Of a DNA stretch of 53,404 nucleotides, positions 34,343-46,982 are shown piece after piece. The translations under genes and the position numbers were made by a program. Source of the DNA: Actinomycetota bacterium (lineage in GTDB: Bacteria; Actinomycetota; Acidimicrobiia; IMCC26256; PALSA-555). Within the stretch, counting starts at the first letter, position 1. Every line of letters starts with the position of its first letter. The stretch spans positions 1 through 53,404 of the forward strand of contig VGBI01000008.1 of assembly GCA_016870595.1 (NCBI GenBank), written 5' to 3'. The notes beneath the pieces were generated by a model that worked only from the letters and a program-made list of their open reading frames with translations, was not told the DNA's origin and searched no databases.

Positions 34343-34921
34343 TCAGTACCGCAGCCCGAAGCGGGGCCGCAGCGCCGGATCGATGTCGGCCCGGCGCGGG
34401 TTCGTGCGGTCACGGTCGGAGAGGATCGGCTCGGCGACGCCCCAGTCGGCGGTCACCGCCGGGTCGTCCCAGGCGACCCCGAGCTCGTCGGCCGGGTTGT
34501 AGTAGCCGTCGACGAGGTAGGTGATGGTCATGTCGGTGAGGGCGGCGAAGCCGTGCGCCACTCCCGGCGGGATGAAGATCCCGCGGTGGTCGTGTCCACC
34601 GTCGGCGGTGGCCCCGAGATCGAGGGCCAGGGTCGCACCGTCGGTCGGGGAGCCATCGCGCAGATCGTGCAGGACGACCCGGGCCGTGCCGATGGGCACG
34701 TACCAGTAGTCGGCCTGGTGCAGGTGGTAGTGGAGGCCGACGATGCAGCCGGCCTGGCGGTCGGCCCGGTTGGCCTGGATCATCTCCCGGCCCCCCTGGG
34801 GGATCCACTCGCGTCGGTACGTCTCGACGAACACGCCGCGCTCGTCGCCGAAGACGCGGGGCTCCACGACGCACACCCCGGTGATCGCGGCCGATTCGGT
34901 GACCGTGGTCATCGCTACCAT
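34343..34921 (-). CDS. rmlC: dTDP-4-dehydrorhamnose 3,5-epimerase
   Basis: VEPRVFGDERGVFVETYRREW...QANRADRQAGCIVGLHYHLHQADYWYVPIGTARVVLHDLR. Alternative ATG at 34912. Confidence 0.9.
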   Translation of the reverse strand: MVAMTTVTESAAITGVCVVEPRVFGDERGVFVETYRREWIPQGGREMIQANRADRQAGCIVGLHYHLHQADYWYVPIGTARVVLHDLRDGSPTDGATLALDLGATADGGHDHRGIFIPPGVAHGFAALTDMTITYLVDGYYNPADELGVAWDDPAVTADWGVAEPILSDRDRTNPRRADIDPALRPRFGLRY

Positions 34922-34931
34922 CAGCTCCCGG

Positions 34932-36017
34932 CTATTCGAGGTCGATCTTCGAGTGGTCGCCGAGCATCAGACGCAGGGCGCGGGGTCGGCTCCCCGAGCG
35001 GGTGACCTCGACGTCGCGCCCGACGAGGGAGTCGGCGATGCCGGCGACGCCGACGATACGGGCCCGGTCGAGCACGACCGAGTGGTCGAGCTCGGCGTCG
35101 GTGATCGTGCAGTCGGCCCCGATCGAGGTGAAGGGACCGACGTAGCTGTTGGTCACGACGGTGCCCGGACCCACGATCGACGGGCCGCGCACCCGGGAGT
35201 TGGTGATGACCGCACCGGGCTGGATGACGACCCGGCCCTCGATGCTGGAGGCGTCGTCGACGGTGCCGTGGTTCTCGGGCTCGAGCGTCTCCAGGATGTA
35301 CCGGTTGCTCTCGAGCAGCGGGTCCTTCTTCCCGGTGTCGATCCACCAGCCCTGGAGCACCTCGTGGACGACCCGGTGACCGTGGTCGAGCAGCCACTGG
35401 ATCGCGTCGGTGATCTCGAGCTCACCGCGGGGCGACGGCTGGATCGCCCGCACCGCCTCGTGGATGGTCGGGTCGAACAGGTAGACACCCACCAGCGCGA
35501 GGTCGGAGGGCGGGTGCTCGGGCTTCTCCACCAGCCGCACCACCTCGCCCGAGCCCGTCACCTCGGCCACGCCGAACTGGCGGGGGTCCTCGACCTTGGC
35601 GAGCAGGATCTGCGCCGCCGGGGCCCGGTCGCCCTCGGCGGCCCGGGTGGCGGTGAACCGGTCGACGAACTCGACCAGGCCCTGCTGGAGCATGTTGTCG
35701 CCCAGGTACATGACGAAGTCGTCGTCGCCGAGGAACTCGTGGGCGATCAGCACGCAGTGGGCCAGGCCCAGCGGGGCCTCCTGGGGGAGGTAGGTGACCC
35801 GGACCCCGAAGCGGGCCCCGTCGCCGACGGCGGCCCGGATCTCGTCGGCGGTGTCGCCGACGATGATCCCGATCTCACGGATGCCGGCCGCGGCCATGTC
35901 CTCGATCCCGTAGTAGAGGATCGGCTTGTTGGCCACCGGGACGAGCTGCTTGGCGCTCGTGTGGGTGATCGGCCGGAGCCGCGTGCCGGCTCCCCCGGCG
36001 AGGATCAGACCCTTCAT
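34932..36017 (-). CDS. rmlA: Glucose-1-phosphate thymidylyltransferase (long form)
   Basis: MKGLILAGGAGTRLRPITHTSAKQLVPVANKPILYYGIEDMAAAGI...; C-terminal left-handed beta-helix-like hexapeptides. Confidence 0.93.
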   Translation of the reverse strand: MKGLILAGGAGTRLRPITHTSAKQLVPVANKPILYYGIEDMAAAGIREIGIIVGDTADEIRAAVGDGARFGVRVTYLPQEAPLGLAHCVLIAHEFLGDDDFVMYLGDNMLQQGLVEFVDRFTATRAAEGDRAPAAQILLAKVEDPRQFGVAEVTGSGEVVRLVEKPEHPPSDLALVGVYLFDPTIHEAVRAIQPSPRGELEITDAIQWLLDHGHRVVHEVLQGWWIDTGKKDPLLESNRYILETLEPENHGTVDDASSIEGRVVIQPGAVITNSRVRGPSIVGPGTVVTNSYVGPFTSIGADCTITDAELDHSVVLDRARIVGVAGIADSLVGRDVEVTRSGSRPRALRLMLGDHSKIDLE

Positions 36018-36159
36018 CCCGGGCGGATCCTAGTGGTGGGGCCCCGCGCCGGCTCGGGTGGCGCTCCCGGGCAAGCGCGGCGCCCGCCGCTAGGCTCCCT
36101 CGACCCCGCTGCCGCCACCGGACCGAGTCCAGGGCGGCCCGGACGCCCGGACCGATCGC

Positions 36160-37347
36160 ATGCCCGACGCCACCACCGATCCCGTCCCGGCAGTCCCGTC
36201 CGCCGATCCGTCGTCGGCGCCGTCGTCGCCGGCACTGGAGTGCAGCGTCGTCCTGCCCTGCCTGAACGAGGCCGAGACCCTCGCCGTGTGCGTGCGCAAG
36301 GCCCGGGGCTGCCTCGACGCCGACAACGGCAGCACCGACGGCTCGCAGGCCATCGCCCGGGCCGAGGGCGCTCGGGTCGTCGACGTGCCCGTCGCCGGGT
36401 ACGGCGCCGCGCTCATGGGCGGCATCGAAGCGGCCCGGGGGCGGTTCGTGATCATGGCCGACGCCGACGACAGCTACGACCTCGCCGCTCTCGGGCCCTT
36501 CGTCGAGGCCCTCCGGGGCGGCGCCGACCTGGTGATGGGCAACCGGTTCGCCGGGGGGATCGCCCCGGGGGCGATGCCGCCGCTGCACCGGTACCTGGGC
36601 AACCCGGTCCTCAGCTTCATCGGGCGACTGTTCTTCCGCAGCCGCATCGGCGACTTCCACTGCGGGATGCGGGGCTTCCGGCGCGCCGCCGTCCTCGGCC
36701 TCGGCCTGCGGACCACCGGGATGGAGTTCGCGAGCGAGATGGTCGTCAAGGCCACGCTGGCCGGCTTGGCCATCGCCGAGGTGCCGACGACCCTGTCGCC
36801 CGACGGGCGCAGCCGACCGCCCCACCTGCGCACCTGGCGTGACGGGTGGCGCCACCTCCGCTTCCTCCTGCTCTACAGCCCCCGGTGGTTGTTCCTGTAT
36901 CCCGGTGTGCTCCTCATGACGCTCGGGTTGATCCTCGGGGTCGCGCTCCTCCCGGGGCCGATCGAGTTCGGGGACCGTGCCCTCGACGTCACGGCGCTGC
37001 TGTACGCGATGGCGATGGTCCTGGTCGGGTTCCAGGCGATCATGTTCGCGGTCTTCGCGCGTGCCTTCGCCATGAATGAAGGGCTCCTGCCGGTGTCGCG
37101 GGGGCTCGAGCGCGCGTTTCGCGTCGTCACCCTCGAACGGGGTCTCGTGCTCGGGGTCCTCGCCCTCGTCGCCGGGCTCGCGGTCGCCGTCTACAGCCTC
37201 GTCAACTGGGGCTCGAACGACTTCGGTGCGCTCGACACCCGCGACGCGATCCGGGTCGCGGTGCCGGCGGCGACCCTGATCGTCCTGGGGGTCCAGACGG
37301 TGATGGCCAGCTTCTTCCTCAGCGTCCTCGGCCTGGCCCGTCGATGA
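36160..37347 (+). CDS. GT2 glycosyltransferase (GtrB/DPM-like) with apparent internal deletion
   Basis: ECSVVLPCLNEAETLAVCVRKARGCLDADNGSTDGSQAIARAEGARVVDVPVAGYGAALMGGIEAARGRFVIMADADDSYD; C-terminal TM helices. Confidence 0.83.
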   Translation: MPDATTDPVPAVPSADPSSAPSSPALECSVVLPCLNEAETLAVCVRKARGCLDADNGSTDGSQAIARAEGARVVDVPVAGYGAALMGGIEAARGRFVIMADADDSYDLAALGPFVEALRGGADLVMGNRFAGGIAPGAMPPLHRYLGNPVLSFIGRLFFRSRIGDFHCGMRGFRRAAVLGLGLRTTGMEFASEMVVKATLAGLAIAEVPTTLSPDGRSRPPHLRTWRDGWRHLRFLLLYSPRWLFLYPGVLLMTLGLILGVALLPGPIEFGDRALDVTALLYAMAMVLVGFQAIMFAVFARAFAMNEGLLPVSRGLERAFRVVTLERGLVLGVLALVAGLAVAVYSLVNWGSNDFGALDTRDAIRVAVPAATLIVLGVQTVMASFFLSVLGLARR

Positions 37348-38369
37348 CGGGCGGGCCGCGGGTCACCGCCGTGGTGCTCGCGTACCGGCCCGAGCCGTGG
37401 CTGGAGCGCAGCGTCGAGGCGTTGCTCGCCTCCGTCGACGTCGATGTCGACGTGGTGCTCGTGGACAACGGCGGGACCGAGGGGGCCGTCGACCGGTTGC
37501 GGGGACGGCCGGGACTCACCGTGGTCGGCGACGGGGTGAACCTCGGCTTCTCCGGGGGGTGCAACCTCGGGGCGGCCCACGCCACCGGTGAGTACCTCGC
37601 GCTGGTCAACGGCGACCTCGTGGTGGATCCGGACGCGCTGGCCCGACTGGTCGCCGTCGCCGGGCAGCCCGACGTGGGGGTGGCCGCCGGGAGCGTGCGG
37701 CTCGGCGACGACCGGGAGCGCTGCAACTCGACCGGCAACGAGATCCACTTCCTCGGCTTCTCGTGGGTCGGGGGCTTCGGCCGCCCGGCGACGGAGGCGG
37801 CCGTCGACCGCGACGTCGCCGGGGGCATGGGTGCGCTCGTGTGCCTGCGGCGGTCCGTGTGGGACGACCTCGGTGGCTTCGCCGCGGAGTACTTCGCGTT
37901 CCACGAGGACGCCGAGCTGAGCTGGCGGTGCTGGCAACGGGGGCTGCGGGTCCGCTACGTCGCCGACGCGATCGGCGTGCACCGGTACGAGTTCGACCGT
38001 GAGCCGACCAAGCTCTACCTCGCCGAGCGCAACCGCCTGATGTTCGTCCTGACCTGCTGGGACGGCCGCACCCTCGCACTGCTCGCTCCGCTGTTCGTCG
38101 CCATGGAGGCCGCGGTGGCGCTGATGGCCTGGCGGGGCGGCTGGCTCGGCGACAAGGTCCGGGGCTGGCGCTGGCTGTGGGCGCACCGGGCGTCGCTGCG
38201 GACCCGCCGCGCCACGGTCCAGGCCGCCCGCACGGTGGGGGACCGCCGCCTGGCCCCCCGGCTGGCCGACCGGATGGACGCCCGCAACTTCCCCCTGCCC
38301 GACGCGCTCCGCCCCCTCGACGCCGCGTTGGCGCAGTACTGGCGGATCGTGCGACGGTTCCTGCGGTGA
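37344..38369 (+). CDS. GT2 glycosyltransferase (rhamnosyltransferase-like)
   Basis: RVTAVVLAYRPEPWLERSVEALLAS...VVLVDNGGTEGAVDRL...NLGFSGGCNLGAAHATGEYLALVNGDLVVDPDAL; ATGA overlap. Confidence 0.88.
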   Translation: MTGGPRVTAVVLAYRPEPWLERSVEALLASVDVDVDVVLVDNGGTEGAVDRLRGRPGLTVVGDGVNLGFSGGCNLGAAHATGEYLALVNGDLVVDPDALARLVAVAGQPDVGVAAGSVRLGDDRERCNSTGNEIHFLGFSWVGGFGRPATEAAVDRDVAGGMGALVCLRRSVWDDLGGFAAEYFAFHEDAELSWRCWQRGLRVRYVADAIGVHRYEFDREPTKLYLAERNRLMFVLTCWDGRTLALLAPLFVAMEAAVALMAWRGGWLGDKVRGWRWLWAHRASLRTRRATVQAARTVGDRRLAPRLADRMDARNFPLPDALRPLDAALAQYWRIVRRFLR

Positions 38370-39799
38370 ACGAGCCGTTGACACCCGCGACGGACGCGGT
38401 CGACGAGCCGGACGCCCCCCACGAGCCGGACGCGCCCGACGAGCCCCACGAGCCGGACGCGCCGGACCCCGGGCGTCGGGTCACCGGATGGTGGCGACGG
38501 GCCTGGCCCTACCTGGTCGTCGTCGCGGTCGCGCTCGTAGGGAGCGCCCTCCACACCGCCCGCTACACGGTGCTCTCACCCTTCGACGAGAGCCGCCATC
38601 TCGACTACATGGCCCGGATCTACGAGGACGGCTACGTGGTGAAGCTCGGCGACAAGCTCGCCGACACCGCGATGCGGCTCGAGGCGTGCCGCGGCGTCGA
38701 CGTTCCCGACTACGTCCCGCCCCCGTGCGCCACCCGCCGGTTCGACCCGGTCGCGTTCCGCGACGAGGGCTACAACAACGCGGTCAACAACCCGCCGCTC
38801 TACTACCTCGTCACCGGCGGGGTCGCCTACGGCGCCGAGGGGGTCGGTCTGTCCGACAGCGTCCTCGACCCCGCCCGGCTCATGGGCGGAGTCTGGCTCG
38901 CGGCCGGCCTCGCGCTCGTGGTGCTCGCCGGCGACCGCCTTCGGGTCCGGCGGATCCCGCTCGTCGCCGCCGCAGTGATCTTCGCCCTCGCGCCCGAGCC
39001 GTTGTTCATGGCCGCCACGGTCAACGCCGACTCCGCGGCGATCTTCGCCGGGGCCCTCACGCTCGTGGCGGCGCTCGCCTGGGAGCGTCGTCGCCTCCCG
39101 ATCGGGTGGCTCGCCGCCGTGGGCGTGCTGGTGGCGGCGCTCAAGATGACCAACCTCATCGGGGTGGGCATCGTCGCGCTCTGGTTCGCGACGCAGGCGC
39201 TCCGGGTGCGCGGCCGTGACCCCGAGGGCGGCCGCACGCCGCGTGAGTACCTCTGGGCGATCGCGCTGCTCGTGGGTGGCGCAGTGGGCATGACGCTGCT
39301 GTGGATTGCGATCGCCGGGGCCCGGGCCACGGTCGACGCCCTCGCCCTCCCGTCGAACCAGCAGTTCTACGAGCCCGGCTTCCCGTGGCAGGCCTTCGCG
39401 CTGCGCCAGAACGTCTTCTCCCTGTTCCCGCCGCTGGGGGGCCTCCGTCCGCCGGTGCTCGCGACCCGCATGAACGACACCGTGGCCTATGCGTCCGGGT
39501 GGCTGGCCGGGGCCGTGGTGATCACCGCGGCGCTGCGCTTCGACGCCCGCCGTCGGCTGGTGACCCTCGGGGCGTGGACCGGGGCGGTGCTGCTCCTCGC
39601 CGGTCCCGGCTTCATCATGTCGACGTGGGTGGTCAACCGGGTGATCTTCCAGCCGGTCGCCCGCTACGGCCTGAGCGCGATCCCGATGCTGGTCCTGGCC
39701 ACGGCCGTGACCGTCCGGGGCCGGGTCGGCACGGTGCTGATCGCCGCGTTCGCACTGCTCGCGGCCGGGACCGTGCTCGGTACCCTGACGTTCGGATGA
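38366..39799 (+). CDS. DUF2142/GT39-like membrane protein with acidic-proline N-terminal repeats
   Basis: N-term MNEPLTPATDAVDEPDAPHEPDAPDEPHEPDAPDPGRR; then FDESRHLDYMARIYEDGYVVKLGDKLADTAMR...YNNAVNNPPLYYLVTG, multi-TM. Confidence 0.7.
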   Translation: MNEPLTPATDAVDEPDAPHEPDAPDEPHEPDAPDPGRRVTGWWRRAWPYLVVVAVALVGSALHTARYTVLSPFDESRHLDYMARIYEDGYVVKLGDKLADTAMRLEACRGVDVPDYVPPPCATRRFDPVAFRDEGYNNAVNNPPLYYLVTGGVAYGAEGVGLSDSVLDPARLMGGVWLAAGLALVVLAGDRLRVRRIPLVAAAVIFALAPEPLFMAATVNADSAAIFAGALTLVAALAWERRRLPIGWLAAVGVLVAALKMTNLIGVGIVALWFATQALRVRGRDPEGGRTPREYLWAIALLVGGAVGMTLLWIAIAGARATVDALALPSNQQFYEPGFPWQAFALRQNVFSLFPPLGGLRPPVLATRMNDTVAYASGWLAGAVVITAALRFDARRRLVTLGAWTGAVLLLAGPGFIMSTWVVNRVIFQPVARYGLSAIPMLVLATAVTVRGRVGTVLIAAFALLAAGTVLGTLTFG

Positions 39800-40443
39800 G
39801 CGCCGGACCGCCGCACGACCCGCATGACCCGCACGACCCGCACGACCCGGCGCTCGCGCCCACGGCCCGGGCCGAGTACGCCGACCGCCTGCGCACCCTG
39901 CAGGGTCGGCGCTGGAAGCAGTGGGGCGACGTCCAGGCGCCCTACCGGTGGTTCCTGCGCCGCCTCCGGCTCGGCCGGACCCTCGACGTCGGGTGCGGGA
40001 TCGGCCGGAACCTCGCCAACCTCGGTGGCGATGTGGTGGGGGTCGACCACAACGCCGAGGCCGTGGCCCGGTGCCGAGCCGACGGCTTCGTCGCCCACAC
40101 CACGGCCGGGTTCGCGGACTCACCCGACGCGGTGCCCGGGGGCTACGACGCGCTGCTGTTCTCGCACGTGCTCGAGCACATGGCCCGCGCCGATGCGGTC
40201 GCCCTGGTCGCGGTCTACCGGCCCTACCTCCGGCCCGGCGGCCGGGTGGTGATGATCACGCCCCAGGAGCGGGGCTACGCGACCGACGCCACCCACGTGG
40301 AGTTCCACGACCTCGACGGGCTGCGGGGCATGGCGGGCGACCTCGGCCTCACCGTGGAGCGGGCCCGCTCGTTCCCGTTCCCCCGACCGGTGGGACGGAT
40401 CTTCCCCTACAACGAGTTCGTGGTGGTCGCCCGCGCCGACTGA
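39796..40443 (+). CDS. Class I SAM-dependent methyltransferase with HDP repeats at N-terminus
   Basis: TLDVGCGIGRNLANLGGDVVGVDHNAEAVARCRADG...LLFSHVLEHMARADAVALVAVYRPYLRPGGRVVMITPQERGY. Confidence 0.87.
   Translation: MSAGPPHDPHDPHDPHDPALAPTARAEYADRLRTLQGRRWKQWGDVQAPYRWFLRRLRLGRTLDVGCGIGRNLANLGGDVVGVDHNAEAVARCRADGFVAHTTAGFADSPDAVPGGYDALLFSHVLEHMARADAVALVAVYRPYLRPGGRVVMITPQERGYATDATHVEFHDLDGLRGMAGDLGLTVERARSFPFPRPVGRIFPYNEFVVVARAD
39814..39849 (+). repeat. 9-bp tandem repeat (caYgacccg) x4 encoding (His-Asp-Pro)4
   Basis: 39814-39822, 39823-39831, 39832-39840, 39841-39849; one C/T difference in copy 2. Confidence 0.95.
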
Positions 40444-40456
40444 GCCGGGCGCCGCC

Positions 40457-43927
<3,471 letters not shown>

Positions 43928-44009
43928 CGGCGCTGAGGCTACCGGGGCTCCCGGGGAGACCCGGTGCCCGGGCACCCACCGCTGCGGCGCGCGGGCGCGC
44001 GGTGGGGAC

Positions 44010-44636
44010 TCAGCGCACCGGGGGGGCGTCGCGGGGCAGGCGGCCGCTGCGGTCGACCAGGCACGGGTGGTCGGCGCGGGCGAGCAGCTCGCGGTCGCCG
44101 GTGCTGTCGCCGTAGGCCCACACCCGGGCCGGGGCGCCGGCGAGCCACGCGTCGAGGCGGGTCGCCTTCTCGGGCCCCCGGACGTTGGGGACGGCCAGCT
44201 CCCCGGTCAGGCGGCCGTCGGGTCCGACCGCGAGGTCGGTGGCGAGCACCGTGGGCACGCCGAGCCCGGCGGCGGCGGGCTCGAGGTAGCAGGTCAACGA
44301 GGCCGAGACGATCACGAGCTCGTGGCCCGCCCGGCGGTGCTCCTCGAGCCGCCCGGCGATCTCGGGGTGCAGGTGGTCGGCCACGACGGTGCGGGCGAAG
44401 CGGGCGCCGAGGTCGCGTACGGCGGCCGCCGACCGCCCCCGCATCGTGGCCCTGAGCACGACCGCCTTGGCGACGTCGCGCTGGGTGGGGTCCCGCCGGG
44501 AGGCGAGTGCAGCGGGGACCGCGGCGGCCAGTGCCCGCGCGGTGGTCGCGGTTCCCGCGGTCAGGCGGACGAAGCGCAGGAAGTTGTCGCGCGACGACAG
44601 GGTGCCGTCGAAGTCGAACGCAGCGACCGTGCGCAC
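44010..44636 (-). CDS. HAD-IB family phosphatase
   Basis: VRTVAAFDFDGTLSSRDNFLRFVRL...GHELVIVSASLTCYLEPAAAGLGV...VWAYGDSTGDRELLARAD. Confidence 0.85.
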   Translation of the reverse strand: MRTVAAFDFDGTLSSRDNFLRFVRLTAGTATTARALAAAVPAALASRRDPTQRDVAKAVVLRATMRGRSAAAVRDLGARFARTVVADHLHPEIAGRLEEHRRAGHELVIVSASLTCYLEPAAAGLGVPTVLATDLAVGPDGRLTGELAVPNVRGPEKATRLDAWLAGAPARVWAYGDSTGDRELLARADHPCLVDRSGRLPRDAPPVR

Positions 44637-44641
44637 GGCGG

Positions 44642-46003
44642 CTACCGGACCCGCAGGCGCCGGGCCAGGTCGGACTGCAGCACCCCGTCGGGGTCGACCC
44701 GCGCGCACAGCGCCCGGAACTCGTCGAGCCGTGGGTACATGGCCGCCAGGTGGGCGCCGTCGAGCCGGGAGTCCTTGGCGAGGTAGACGCGGCCACCGGC
44801 TTCGAGCACGAGCCGGTCCAGTCGGTCGAGCAGTGGGTCGAGGCCGGCGGTGCCGGCGGGGAGGTCGACGGCCAGGGTCCAGCCCGGCATCGGGAACGAC
44901 AGGGGTCCCGGGTCGGCGGGCCCGAACCGCTTGAGCACGGCGAGGAACGACGCGGCCCCGGCCCGGCTGAGCTCCTCGAGCGAGGCTCGGACGGTCGCGG
45001 TGGCGGCGTCGGGCACCACGTACTGGTACTGCAGGAACCCCCGACGTCCGTAGAGCCGGTTCCAGTCGCGGAGGCCGTCGAGGGGATGGAAGAACGCGCC
45101 GATCGGGGTCAGGTGTTGGGCCCGGAGGCGCGGTGCGGCACGGAACCAGGCTTCGTTGAACGCCTGCACGCTCCACCGGTTGAGGAGCCCGGTGGGGGCC
45201 CAGGGCGGTGCGGCGAGCCGGGCCTTCGGGTCGTACCGCAGGGGCTGGTCGCGCTGGCGGGGCGGGAGCGCCGCGCGCGGCGCGTGGTCGCCACGGGTGA
45301 GCACGGACCGGCCGAGCCGGGCTCCGCGCGCGAGGCAGTCGATCCACGCCACCGAGTAGCGGTACCGGTGGTCACCCTCCACCATCCTGTTCATGACGTC
45401 GTCGAGGTCGGTGGCCCGCTCGGTGTCGACCAGCAGTTGGGACGACTCGATCGGGATCAGGCGCAGCGTGGCCTCGGTGACGACCCCGGTCAGGCCCATG
45501 CCGCCGGCGGTGCCCCAGAACAGTGCGGGGTCCGAATCCGGCGTCACCGTCGTCACACCGGTGGGCCCGCGCAGGGTGAACTCGGCGACGTGGCGGGTGA
45601 AGGCGCCGTCGAGGTGGTGGTTCTTGCCGTGGATGTCGGCGGCGATCGCGCCACCGACGGTCACCTGCCGGGTCCCCGGGGTGACGGCGACGAACCACCC
45701 GGCCGGCACCGTGTGGCGCAGGAGGGTGTCGAGGCTCACGCCGGCGTCGACCCGGACGGTGCCGGCCGTGCGGTCGAACGCGCGGATCCCGGCCAGCCCG
45801 GTGCAGTCGACCACCGTGCCCCCCTCGTTCTGGGCGGCGTCGCCGTAGCTGCGGCCGAGGCCGCGGGCGATCACGCCCCGGGGCGGGGCGACCGGCCACA
45901 CGTCGTCGACCGCCGCGGGCCGGGTGGGCGTGCACACGGTCGCGGTCGACGGCGCGGTGCGGCCCCACCCGGTGAGGGTCCGGACGGTGCCGGGCTCAGG
46001 CAT
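44642..46003 (-). CDS. DprE1-like FAD-dependent decaprenylphosphoryl-ribose oxidase
   Basis: [28 protein letters not shown]...[33 protein letters not shown]...[18 protein letters not shown]...[46 protein letters not shown]. Confidence 0.88.
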   Translation of the reverse strand: MPEPGTVRTLTGWGRTAPSTATVCTPTRPAAVDDVWPVAPPRGVIARGLGRSYGDAAQNEGGTVVDCTGLAGIRAFDRTAGTVRVDAGVSLDTLLRHTVPAGWFVAVTPGTRQVTVGGAIAADIHGKNHHLDGAFTRHVAEFTLRGPTGVTTVTPDSDPALFWGTAGGMGLTGVVTEATLRLIPIESSQLLVDTERATDLDDVMNRMVEGDHRYRYSVAWIDCLARGARLGRSVLTRGDHAPRAALPPRQRDQPLRYDPKARLAAPPWAPTGLLNRWSVQAFNEAWFRAAPRLRAQHLTPIGAFFHPLDGLRDWNRLYGRRGFLQYQYVVPDAATATVRASLEELSRAGAASFLAVLKRFGPADPGPLSFPMPGWTLAVDLPAGTAGLDPLLDRLDRLVLEAGGRVYLAKDSRLDGAHLAAMYPRLDEFRALCARVDPDGVLQSDLARRLRVR

Positions 46004-46910
46004 AGACGCCGATCGCGAAGCACGCGGCCCAGAGGAGCCCGAGCACCTGCAGCACGTGGTCGTGGAAGACCACCTCCTCGGGGGCGCCGCCCCGACCCTG
46101 CTCGATGACGTGGGCGTAGCGGAGGATCCCGAGCACGAACGGCACGATCGACATCTCGAACCACACCGGCTCCCCGATCCCGGCTGCGGTGTCGAACGCC
46201 CACAGGCAGTAGGCGGTGATCGTCACCCCCGACGCCACGGCGCGGACGTAGCTGAGGTAGTTGCGGGTGTAGGCGGTGAGGGTCGCGCGGTGGGCGCCGC
46301 TGGCGTCGCCCATCTCGATCTGCTCGGAGTAGCGCTTGCCCGTCACCACGAACAGCGACGCGCCGCCGGCCACGATCAGGAACCAGTCGGAGATCTCGAC
46401 CCCGGTCGCCACGCCGCCGGCGATGGCCCGGATCACGAATCCGGCCGCGACCACGCCGAGGTCGACCACCGGCTCGTGCTTGAGCCAGGCGCTGTAGGTG
46501 AAGGTGATGGCGACGTAGGCGGCCACCACGATCGCGAGGCGTCCGTTCTGCACCGGGGCGGCCACTCCGAGCGCGAGCACGACGAGCACGACTGCGATCA
46601 CCTTGGCCGCGGGCTCGCTCACGTGTCCGGCCGCGACCGGCCGGCGCTGCTTCACCGGGTGCTGGCGGTCGGCGTGGGCGTCGAGGGCGTCGTTGAAGAA
46701 GTACGTCCCGCTTGCGGCGAGGCAGAAGGCCACGAAGGCGACGAGGGTCTGCGACAGCGGCCCCCACTGGTCGAGCACCCCCGCTGCGCCCGGTGCGGCG
46801 AAGACGAGGACGTTCTTCGTCCACTGCTTGGGCCGGGCGGTCCGCACGAGGGACCGCCACCGGGCCGGACGCGCATCGCCGACGGCGGGGACCTCGGTGC
46901 CGTCGGTCAC
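45996..46910 (-). CDS. UbiA-family prenyltransferase (decaprenyl-phosphate phosphoribosyltransferase-like)
   Basis: [24 protein letters not shown]...[33 protein letters not shown]: NDxxDxxxDxxHPxKxxRP motif. Confidence 0.87.
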   Translation of the reverse strand: MTDGTEVPAVGDARPARWRSLVRTARPKQWTKNVLVFAAPGAAGVLDQWGPLSQTLVAFVAFCLAASGTYFFNDALDAHADRQHPVKQRRPVAAGHVSEPAAKVIAVVLVVLALGVAAPVQNGRLAIVVAAYVAITFTYSAWLKHEPVVDLGVVAAGFVIRAIAGGVATGVEISDWFLIVAGGASLFVVTGKRYSEQIEMGDASGAHRATLTAYTRNYLSYVRAVASGVTITAYCLWAFDTAAGIGEPVWFEMSIVPFVLGILRYAHVIEQGRGGAPEEVVFHDHVLQVLGLLWAACFAIGVYA

Positions 46911-46982
46911 GGGATCAGGCTACCGGCGCAGCGGAGGGCCCGACCGGGCCGAGCCTCCGGGTGGCCCCCGTAGACTCCCGCC

